Source: Aureimonas altamirensis
Lineage (GTDB): Bacteria > Pseudomonadota > Alphaproteobacteria > Rhizobiales > Rhizobiaceae
Assembly: GCF_001463885.1 (NCBI RefSeq)
Contig: NZ_BBWQ01000002.1
Coordinates: 94,746 to 158,745 of the forward strand
Reading direction: 5' to 3'
DNA: 64,000 bases
The position numbers and the translations under genes were made by a program. A model generated the notes under the pieces. The model worked only from the letters and a program-made list of their open reading frames with translations, made no database searches and had not been told where the DNA came from. Numbering within the stretch: the stretch's first letter is position 1; each line of letters starts with the position of its first letter. Positions 16,774 through 25,000 of this stretch are shown here, piece after piece.

Positions 16774-17760
16774 ATGAGTGAAAGCCAAAGGCAGAGCCCG
16801 CTGGACCGGGTGCTGTCCATCGAAATCGCCCGGGTCACCGAGCGCGCCGCCGTGGCCGCGGCCCTGTGGCGCGGCCGGGGCGACGAGAAGGCCGCCGACC
16901 AGGCGGCCGTCGATGCGATGCGCCGCGAACTCAACAAGATGCATATTGCGGGGCGCATCGTCATCGGCGAGGGCGAGCGCGACATGGCGCCCATGCTGTT
17001 CATCGGCGAAGAGGTCGGCACGGGGCAGGGGCCCGATGTGGATATCGCCCTCGACCCGCTCGAAGGCACCACCATCTGCGCCAAGAACCTGCCCAACGCG
17101 CTCACCGTCATCGCCGTGGCCGCCAAGGGCAGCCTTCTCAACGCGCCCGACGTCTACATGGAAAAGATCGCGATCGGGCCGGGCTACCCGCCGGGCGTCG
17201 TCAGCCTGCGTCGCAGCGCGTCCGAAAACCTCACCGCGCTGGCGGAGGCGAAGGGCGTTCCGGTGTCGCAGGTCACCGCCTGCATCCTCGATAGGCCGCG
17301 CCACGCGCCATTGATCGAGGAGATCCGGGCGCTGGGCGCCGCCATCCGCCTTATCGGCGATGGCGACGTGGCCGGCGTCATCCATACGACCGACCCGGAA
17401 GAAACAGGTATCGACGTCTATATGGGCATCGGCGGTGCACCCGAGGGTGTACTGGCGGCCGCGGCGTTGCGCTGCATGGGCGGCCAGATGGAAGGCCGGC
17501 TGCAACTCAACACCAACGAAAAGCGCGCCCGCGCCGAAGAAATGGGCGTACGCGACCCCTATCGCATCTACACGCTGGACGACCTCGCCTCCGGCGACGT
17601 CATCTTTGCAGCGACGGGCGTAACCGACGGCAATCTGTTGAACGGCGTGCGCATGTATTCCAACCGCATCGAGACGCATACGCTGGTGATGCGCTCCTAT
17701 TCGCGGACGGTCCGCCACATCCGCGCGCGCCACTACGACCGGGAAAAATTCGGTCTCTGA
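16774..17760 (+). CDS. glpX: Class II fructose-1,6-bisphosphatase
   Basis: GlpX-type fructose-1,6-bisphosphatase, 328 residues, for gluconeogenesis. The metal and phosphate site is recognisable in Gly-Glu-Gly-Glu-Arg-Asp-Met-Ala-Pro-Met and in Ala-Leu-Asp-Pro-Leu-Glu-Gly-Thr-Thr near residue 90. The Gly-Ile-Gly-Gly-Ala-Pro-Glu-Gly-Val-Leu-Ala-Ala-Ala-Ala segment near 220 is family-typical. Two in-frame ATGs compete; I choose 16774 because GGGAGG sits seven bases before it and only one base before the ATG at 16768. The stop overlaps the recJ start by one base, so the two are translationally coupled. Confidence 0.96.
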   Translation: MSESQRQSPLDRVLSIEIARVTERAAVAAALWRGRGDEKAADQAAVDAMRRELNKMHIAGRIVIGEGERDMAPMLFIGEEVGTGQGPDVDIALDPLEGTTICAKNLPNALTVIAVAAKGSLLNAPDVYMEKIAIGPGYPPGVVSLRRSASENLTALAEAKGVPVSQVTACILDRPRHAPLIEEIRALGAAIRLIGDGDVAGVIHTTDPEETGIDVYMGIGGAPEGVLAAAALRCMGGQMEGRLQLNTNEKRARAEEMGVRDPYRIYTLDDLASGDVIFAATGVTDGNLLNGVRMYSNRIETHTLVMRSYSRTVRHIRARHYDREKFGL

Positions 17761-19553
17761 TGTCGGCCTTCGGTACGGAGCGGATTTTCCTCAATGTCGA
17801 GCGTTCCCTGGGGGGGCGGCGCTGGCTCCATGCCCTCGACCCGCGATCCGAGGCGCTCGCCACCCAGATGAGCCAGGCCCACGGCCTGCCCGATATCGTT
17901 TCACGTGTGCTGGCGGCGCGCGGCATCGCGCCCGATGATGCGGAACGCTTCCTGGCGCCCACCATCCGCGACTTGATGCCCGATCCGTCCAACCTGACCG
18001 ATATGGACGTGGCCGCGGCGCGTATCGCCGACGCCATCGCGCGCAAGGAGCGGATCGCCATCTTCGGCGACTACGACGTCGACGGCGCTGCATCCGCGGC
18101 ATTGCTGCATCGCTATCTGCTGCGGTTCGGCATCGAAGCGCCGATCCGCATCCCCGACCGGTTGACTGAGGGCTATGGCCCCAACCCGGCGGCGCTGACG
18201 GCGCTGGCCGATGCCGGCGCCACCCTGATCGTGACTGTGGATTGCGGCACGACCAGCCCGGAGGCCATCGCCGCCGTTGCCGGGCGTGCGGATGTGGTGG
18301 TGCTGGACCATCATCAGACAGGGGCCGAGCTGCCTGCGGCTCTTGCCGTCGTCAATCCCAACCGGCAGGACGATCTGTCCGGCCTCGGCCATCTCTGTGC
18401 CGCCGGCGTCGTCTTCATGACACTGGTTTCCGTATCGCGCGTCCTGCGGGCGCGTGGCGTGCCGAACCTGCCCGACCTGATGGACGAACTCGACCTCGTG
18501 GCGCTAGCCACGGTGTGCGACGTGGTGCCTCTGCTCGGCCTCAACCGGGCATTCGTCATACGCGGCATGGCGGCCATGCGCGCCCAGCGCAATGTCGGCC
18601 TTGCCGCATTGGCGCGGGCCGCGCGCCTGTCCGGCCCCATCTCGTCGCATCACCTGGGCTTTCTGCTCGGGCCGCGCATCAATGCCGGCGGGCGGATCGG
18701 CGATCCGGCGTTGGGCAGCCGTCTGTTGACGGTGGACGACGTCAACGAGGCCGACGAGATTGCCGGTCGGCTTCATCTCCTGAACGAAGAGCGCCAGACG
18801 ATGGAGCGCGCCATGCTCGATCAGGCCGAGCTGGAGGTTCTGGGCGAGCAGGGGGACGGCCCCGGACCTTCCGTGCTCGTCACCGCGCGCGAAAACTGGC
18901 ATCCCGGCATCGTGGGGCTGGTGGCGGCACGGCTGAAAGAGCGTTTCAACCGCCCGGCCATCGCCATCGCCTTCGACGCTGCCGGCAAGGGCAGCGGCTC
19001 CGCAAGGTCGATACCGGGCTTCAACATAGGCGGGCTGGTGCGCGAGGCTGTGCTGGCCGGCATTCTCGAAAAGGGCGGTGGCCACGCCATGGCCGCCGGG
19101 CTGACCATCCGCCGCGAACGGCTCGGCGATTTGCGCAGTTTCGTCGAGGCGGCTGCATCGGACAAGGTAGAGGCGCTGCGCGACGCCGACGGGCTGCGCC
19201 TCGACGGGGCGATCTCGGCGCGCGGCCTGACGCTGGAACTGGCCGAAACGCTGCGCCGCGCCGGGCCTTATGGCTCCGGCCACGCGCAACCCGTTTTCGC
19301 GATGCCACGCCACCGTGTGCAGAATGCGCAGCTTTTCGGGGCGGGAGGGCATGTGCGCCTGCGCCTGGCTGCGGCGGATGGGGCCGCCGTCTCTGCCGTT
19401 GCCTTCAGGGCGGGCGGCACGCCCATGGCAGAGCGGCTCCTGGCCGGCAGCGACAGGCCGTTGCATCTGGCAGGATCCATCACCCTCGATCATTTCCAGG
19501 GCCGGGCGCAGGCGGCTTTTCGCATCGTCGACGCGGCCGAAACCGTCGAATGA
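17760..19553 (+). CDS. recJ: Single-stranded-DNA-specific exonuclease RecJ
   Basis: RecJ, 597 residues, is a 5'-3' single-strand exonuclease in recombination and mismatch repair. The DHH phosphoesterase domain shows Phe-Gly-Asp-Tyr-Asp-Val-Asp-Gly (about residue 103), Val-Asp-Cys-Gly-Thr and Leu-Asp-His-His-Gln. The DHHA1 domain has Ser-Ala-Arg-Ser-Ile-Pro-Gly-Phe and Lys-Gly-Gly-Gly-His-Ala-Met-Ala-Ala-Gly. The C-terminal OB-like region carries Gly-Pro-Tyr-Gly-Ser-Gly-His-Ala-Gln-Pro. The start ATG overlaps the glpX stop (TGATG), the gene order known from other Hyphomicrobiales. Confidence 0.97.
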   Translation: MSAFGTERIFLNVERSLGGRRWLHALDPRSEALATQMSQAHGLPDIVSRVLAARGIAPDDAERFLAPTIRDLMPDPSNLTDMDVAAARIADAIARKERIAIFGDYDVDGAASAALLHRYLLRFGIEAPIRIPDRLTEGYGPNPAALTALADAGATLIVTVDCGTTSPEAIAAVAGRADVVVLDHHQTGAELPAALAVVNPNRQDDLSGLGHLCAAGVVFMTLVSVSRVLRARGVPNLPDLMDELDLVALATVCDVVPLLGLNRAFVIRGMAAMRAQRNVGLAALARAARLSGPISSHHLGFLLGPRINAGGRIGDPALGSRLLTVDDVNEADEIAGRLHLLNEERQTMERAMLDQAELEVLGEQGDGPGPSVLVTARENWHPGIVGLVAARLKERFNRPAIAIAFDAAGKGSGSARSIPGFNIGGLVREAVLAGILEKGGGHAMAAGLTIRRERLGDLRSFVEAAASDKVEALRDADGLRLDGAISARGLTLELAETLRRAGPYGSGHAQPVFAMPRHRVQNAQLFGAGGHVRLRLAAADGAAVSAVAFRAGGTPMAERLLAGSDRPLHLAGSITLDHFQGRAQAAFRIVDAAETVE

Positions 19554-19628
19554 GAGCTGTTGCGTCAACGCGGCGTTAAGGCTGGGGCGATAGAATGCCG
19601 GCCTGTTTGCGACGGCTGGAACCCTCCG

Positions 19629-20222
19629 ATGCGGCTTGGCGCCCCGACCCTACTGCTTCTGTCGACCATCATGCTCGTGTCCGGCTGCGCCTCGGTCAAG
19701 CAGCGGACGATGAGCGAGCATGAATGCATGACGCGCGTCATGTATTTCGAGTCCAACCGCTCCAGCGAAGAGGGCATGGTCGCCGTCGGAACCGTGGTGA
19801 TGAACCGCAAGAATTCGGGTCGCTATCCGGAATCGGTCTGCGGCGTCGTCGGGCAGAAGAACCAGTTTGCCCCCGGCGTACTCACCAAGCCGATGGGCGC
19901 CGGGCGGGATCTGGCGGAAGCCACGGCACGCAAGGTGCTGCGCGGCGCGCGGCATACGGGCGTCGGCAACAACGCCATGTTCTTCCATACGGCGGGCTAT
20001 TCCTACCCGTATAACAACATGCACTACGTGGCCATTGCCGGCGGTAACGCCTTCTACGAAAAGCGCAAGAACCCGACGCAGACGCAGGATATGTTCACCT
20101 CCCGCCCATCGCCGCGCTATTCGCCGCGCAGCATCGCGGCCAGCATGGCGCCGGCCGCGCCCCGGCCGGCCCCCTCCGCCATGACGATCGAGGAGCTGAT
20201 CGCGCAAGGCGGAAGCTACTGA
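19629..20222 (+). CDS. SleB-like cell-wall hydrolase, lipoprotein
   Basis: A 197-residue protein with a signal peptide and lipobox-like Leu-Val-Ser-Gly-Cys near residue 20, then a Hydrolase_2 (SleB-like) domain. The domain marks are Val-Met-Tyr-Phe-Glu-Ser-Asn with its catalytic-type Glu, Glu-Gly-Met-Val-Ala-Val-Gly-Thr-Val-Val-Met-Asn-Arg, Gln-Phe-Ala-Pro-Gly and the C-terminal Ala-Met-Phe-Phe-His-Thr-Ala-Gly-Tyr. Such enzymes cut peptidoglycan glycan strands, here probably at the outer membrane's inner face. An Ala/Pro-rich tail follows. An imperfect AT-rich dyad (20226-20250) right after the stop may serve as terminator; no T-run supports it. Confidence 0.85.
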   Translation: MRLGAPTLLLLSTIMLVSGCASVKQRTMSEHECMTRVMYFESNRSSEEGMVAVGTVVMNRKNSGRYPESVCGVVGQKNQFAPGVLTKPMGAGRDLAEATARKVLRGARHTGVGNNAMFFHTAGYSYPYNNMHYVAIAGGNAFYEKRKNPTQTQDMFTSRPSPRYSPRSIAASMAPAAPRPAPSAMTIEELIAQGGSY

Positions 20223-20350
20223 CCCCTTAAGGTTGATTATACACCTAAAGTTGTAGTTTCGTCTTGCTGCACCTGCGAAGACGTGCAAGGCTTCGCTGCG
20301 ATTGTCGAGGGCATTCGCCCAAACCGGACGCGGCAACGCTTGGCAGGCGT

Positions 20351-21973
20351 ATGATCATAGACGACACGCCAGATACCGCCGTTATTGCGGATATCTGCAT
20401 CGTCGGCTCCGGCCCCGTCGGCCTGGCGCTGGCTTTCCGATGCGCACGACAGGGGCTTACCGTTACGGTCCTGGAAGCGGGCTATCCCGTCTCGTCCGGC
20501 CACCGCGCGGAAGTGCCGGCAGTCGAACTTCTGAACAATCATCATGTCGGCGCCGAAACGGCCGTCATGCGCGCGCTGGGCGGCACCGCCAATCTGTGGG
20601 GCGGCCGTTGCGTCCGCTTCGACGATATCGATTTTCCGCGGCGCGGCCATGTTTCCCATTCCGGCTGGCCCATCGCCCATGCGGACATGGCCTCCCATTA
20701 TGCCGAGGCGTTGCGCTTTCTTGGATGCGAGCCCACCGAACTTCCGGTTGACGCGTCCGGCGACAGGACGGTCGATGACGGCAACACCGAGTGGTGGAGC
20801 GGTTGCAGCGATATTGCCGCCTTGCACGCGAACGCCATTCGCGACCTGCCCAACCTGAAGATCCATACGGGCTGCGTGGCCCGCCGCCTGATCGTGGATC
20901 CCGCGTCCCAGCGTGTCACCGCCATAGAGGTGGAGCGCGCCGGACGCATTGTGCCGGTTGCTGCGGGCGCCTTCGCGCTGGCGGCGGGCGGGCTGGAAAA
21001 TACGCGGCTGCTTCTGCAGACGCGTCGCGACCGGCCGGATTTGTTCGGCGGGGAAGACGGACCGCTTGGCCGCTACTATTGCGGGCACCTGACGGGATAT
21101 CTGGCCGAAATCCGCTTCAACGATCCGCGCTTTGCGCGCAGCCTGTGGTTTCAGCGGCAGCGCGCCGGGGGCGTCAGCCGACGGCGCCTAACCCTCGGGC
21201 CTGCCGTCCAGATGCAGCAGGAGTTGTTGAATACGGCCTTCTGGCTGGAAAGCTATTCGATCTCGGACCCCGCACATGGCAGCGGCCTTCTCTCTACCCT
21301 CTACATGGCGATGAAGGGCCTTTCCGTCCTGCCCAGGGTGCGCACCGGACTTGCGCCCGCAGGGCCGCGTCAGGACGCGATGGCCGGCCATTTCGCCAAT
21401 CTGCGCCGCTCCCGCATCGATCTGCGCGCCTGCCAGGGCATCGTCCGGCAATTGCTGCGGCGTGGGGTGGAGGGAAAGACATTCGCCCTGTTCAACCCCG
21501 AAGGCCGTTACCTGCTGCGCTATCACGCCGAGCATGCACCGAACCCGGACAGCCGGGCCGTTCTGTCTGCCGATGGTCGGCTGGCGGTGGATCTGCGCTT
21601 TTCCAACGCCGATCTCGATTCGGTGGTGCGCTCCCATGCGATCCTCGACCGCTGGCTGCAGGCCGAACAGATCGGGACGCTGCACTATCGCGTTTCCCCG
21701 GATGCGCTGGTGGAGCACGCCCGCGCGCAGGCGTTGGATGGCTACCACCAGATCGGGCTGACGCGGATGGCGCAACACCGTTCGGACGGCGTGGTCGATG
21801 GCGATTGCCGCTCTTTCGATCTCGGCAATCTGTACCTTGCCGGCAGCTCCGTCTTCCCGACCGCCGGTCAGGCAAATCCGACGCTGCCCGCCGTGGCGCT
21901 GGCGCTTCGCCTCGGCGATCATGTCGCCGCCCGCGCCAAAGCGCGGTCCGCAGCACCGGCGATGGCGCTCTAG
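20351..21973 (+). CDS. GMC-family oxidoreductase
   Basis: A 540-residue FAD enzyme of the glucose-methanol-choline family. The dinucleotide fold Ile-Val-Gly-Ser-Gly-Pro-Val-Gly-Leu-Ala lies near residue 18. A Gly-Gly-Thr-Ala-Asn-Leu-Trp-Gly-Gly-Arg segment with FAD contacts sits near 78. The C-terminal GMC domain has Gly-Tyr-His-Gln-Ile-Gly-Leu-Thr-Arg-Met near 470 and Gly-Ser-Ser-Val-Phe-Pro-Thr-Ala-Gly-Gln-Ala-Asn-Pro-Thr at the end. The His at the first site fits the active-site base. No signal peptide is seen and the substrate, an alcohol or sugar, is unknown. I use the ATG at 20351 inside a longer frame. The gene stands alone before the A2M locus. Confidence 0.85.
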   Translation: MIIDDTPDTAVIADICIVGSGPVGLALAFRCARQGLTVTVLEAGYPVSSGHRAEVPAVELLNNHHVGAETAVMRALGGTANLWGGRCVRFDDIDFPRRGHVSHSGWPIAHADMASHYAEALRFLGCEPTELPVDASGDRTVDDGNTEWWSGCSDIAALHANAIRDLPNLKIHTGCVARRLIVDPASQRVTAIEVERAGRIVPVAAGAFALAAGGLENTRLLLQTRRDRPDLFGGEDGPLGRYYCGHLTGYLAEIRFNDPRFARSLWFQRQRAGGVSRRRLTLGPAVQMQQELLNTAFWLESYSISDPAHGSGLLSTLYMAMKGLSVLPRVRTGLAPAGPRQDAMAGHFANLRRSRIDLRACQGIVRQLLRRGVEGKTFALFNPEGRYLLRYHAEHAPNPDSRAVLSADGRLAVDLRFSNADLDSVVRSHAILDRWLQAEQIGTLHYRVSPDALVEHARAQALDGYHQIGLTRMAQHRSDGVVDGDCRSFDLGNLYLAGSSVFPTAGQANPTLPAVALALRLGDHVAARAKARSAAPAMAL

Positions 21974-22046
21974 AGCCTGGCCCTGTCTCTTTGCGTTCAC
22001 GAAGCGTTGTTCTACTCTTCGTCGCGTTCAGTGGGGGGAGGTTATC

Positions 22047-25000
22047 ATGGCTGGTTTCGGTCGTTTGGCGGCAAAGGTGCTTCTTGCAATGCTGCTGCTG
22101 GTCGAGGCGGCATCGGCACAGCCGGCCGAGCGCCGCATCGTGCCGACACCGGATGCCGATTATTTCGGCCATGACTACGATATCCTGCGCGACGTCGACG
22201 AGAACATCTGCGAGACGGCCTGCCTGTCCGATAATCGCTGCAAGGCTTTCACGCTCAACCGGTCGAGCGGCTGGTGCTTCCTGAAGGAAGAGGTGGGAGA
22301 GCTGCGGCAGACGCCCGGTGCGCTTTCGGGCCGCATCGTGCTTGCCACGATTGCCGACCCGAATGCGGTCGCCGCCCGCGAAAAGCTGTTGCCCTTCCTG
22401 CCGGCATCGCTGATCGACGAGGCGCGCAATGCCCGGCTGTCGCAGGACGGCCCTTCGAAGGACGCTTCGTCCTGGCTGGCAGAGGCGCGCGATGCCCTGA
22501 ACACGCGCCCCGACGATTGGGATGCACGGCAGGACAATGCGTCCCTGCGTCGTACGGCGTCCATTTCGGCGTTCGTGCTGGCCGAAGACCCGGCCCAGCA
22601 GGCAGAGGCGCTCGATGTCATGGCCACCGCGCTCGGCGAGGATGGCGAGTGGAAGCCGGCCATCGCCGCGTGGCGGCTTGCGGTTTCGTTGAACGCCGAC
22701 GATGCGATCGCCAGACGGCTCGACGAGGCGCTTGCGGCGCACGGCTTCCGGATCGTCGGCAACAGCGTGGACAATAATGCAGCGACGCCCCGCATCTGCC
22801 TGAACTTCTCCGAGGATCTGACGCCATCCCTTTCCGGCGGCGATATTGCGGGCGACTTCCTGTCGGTCGACGGCGGTGACGATTATCCCGTCTCGGCATC
22901 CGGCAGCCAGATCTGCGTGGAGGGGGTGAAGCATGGGCAGCGATACCGCATCCTTGCGCGCGCCGGCATCCCGGCCGCATCCGGAGAGACGCTGCCGCAT
23001 CAGGCCGAAACAAACATCTATGTTCGCGACCGCGATCCCGCAGCGCATTTTGCCGGCAATGCCTATGTCCTGCCGGCCGGCGGCGCGGTTTCCATTCCCG
23101 TCACCAGCATCAACACCGACCGGCTGAAGCTGCGCCTGCTGCGGATCGGCGACCGGCAACTGGCCCGGACGATAGGCGAAAGCACGTTCCTGTCGCAGCT
23201 TGCCACCTATCAGCTCGATACGATTGCAGGCGAGACCGGCGAGGAGGTCTGGCACGGCGAAATGGATGTCTCGGGCGCCACGAACGCAGAGACGGTGACC
23301 GCCATTCCGCTGCGCGACGTGCTGGCCGAGGCCCGGCCCGGCGTCTACATCCTGTCGGCCGCGCCGGCCAACAGGCCGCGCGAGGACGACGCCCCCGCGC
23401 AGCAATGGTTCGTGCTCACCGATATCGGCCTGACAACGCTGTCCGGCGCCGACGGACTGACCGTTTCCGCCCGCTCGCTTGGGACCGCCGAGGCGCTGGA
23501 AGGGATCGATCTGGAACTCGTCGCCGCCAATAACGAGGTTCTGGGGCAGGCCCGGACCGATGCGGAGGGGCGCGCGGTCTTCGCGCCGGGCCTCAGCGCC
23601 GGCGACGGCGGGCAGAGGCCGGCGGTGTTGACGGCTTCGCGGGGCGATGGGCAGGACTTCGTGTTCCTGGATATGACGACCGCCCCCTTCGACCTGACGG
23701 ACAGGGGGGTGGAAGGGCGTGCACCGGCCGGGCCGATGGATGTGTTCCTGACGCCGGATCGTGGAATCTATCGCCCGGGCGACACCGTCAACCTGACGAT
23801 GCTGGTCCGCGATGGTGAGGCCCGCGCGGTGGAGGGTGCCGCGCTGACGCTCGTCGTTACCCGGCCCGATGGGGTGGAGTATCTGCGGCGCGCGGTGGCG
23901 ACGGGCGATGCCGGCGGCACTGCGCAGGCTGTCGATCTGCCCGCCGCAGCCATGCGTGGCGGCTGGCGAATGGCCTTGCACATCGATCCGGAGCGTCCGG
24001 CCATCGCCTCGACCAGTGTCCAGGTTCAGGATTTCGAGCCGCAGAAGATCGATTTCGATCTGCCGCAACCGGGGCCCATCGATCCGCAAGCGCCGCCGGA
24101 ATTGTCCTTCGACGTGCGCTATCTGTTCGGGGCGCCGGCCGCCAACCTGACGGTAGAGGGCGAAATCGTGGTCAGCGCCGTGCGCAGCCTCCCCGGGCTG
24201 AGCGGGTGGCTGTTCGGCCTTGCCGACGAGGAGTCGACGCCCGGACGCCAGGCGCTGGAGCCCATTGCCACCGATGAAGATGGCCGTGCGGCCTTGTCCT
24301 TGCCCGTGATCGATGTTCCGGGCACGACGCGTCCGGTGTCCGCCGAGTTGATCGTGCGCGTCACGGATGCCGGTGGCCGCCCGGTGGAGCGCCGCGTCGA
24401 TGTTCCGCTGATTTCGCGTGGGTCGCGGCTGGCTGTCAGGCCCGCCTTCGACGGGTCGGTTCCGCAGGGTTCACAGGCCAGCTTCTCCGTCGCGCTGTTC
24501 GGCGAGGATGGGCAGCCAGTGGCCGCACCCGGGGTGAACTGGGTGCTGAACCGCGTGACAACGGATTTTCAGTGGTACTCCACCAATGGCCGGTGGAACT
24601 TCGAGCCGATCCGGCGGGTGGAGCGCGTGGCGGATGGTACGCTCGATCTTGCCGGCGGGGACCCGGCGAACCTGTCCGTGCCGGTCGACTGGGGCGGCTA
24701 CGAACTGGTGGTCTCCGCCCCGGATGCCGTGCCGGCCAGCCTGTCCTTCAATGCGGGCTGGTATGTTGCAGCGGGTTCGGCCGATACGCCCGACATGGCC
24801 CGCCTGACACTCGACAAACCCCGCTACAGCGTCGGCGAGGAAGCCGTGGTGCGTATCGAGCCCCGGTTTGCCGGGCGCGCCGAGATCGTCGTCATGCGCG
24901 AGGGCGTCATCGGCCGCACGGTCGTGGATGTTCCCGCCGGCGGTGGAGAGGCGCGCCTGCCCGTAACCGCGGAATGGGGCGCCGGCGCCTATGTGACGGC

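Noticed and set aside
13925..16774. A 949-codon open frame on the minus strand opposite the aminotransferase and hom genes
   Set aside because: Its translation is low-complexity, rich in His, Arg, Gly and Asp without domains, and it is the shadow of high-GC codon usage in two well-identified genes.
20226..20250. AT-rich dyad after the cell-wall hydrolase as an intrinsic terminator
   Set aside because: The arms match at only seven of eight positions, the stem is AT-rich and no T-run follows, so it is mentioned only in the gene entry.
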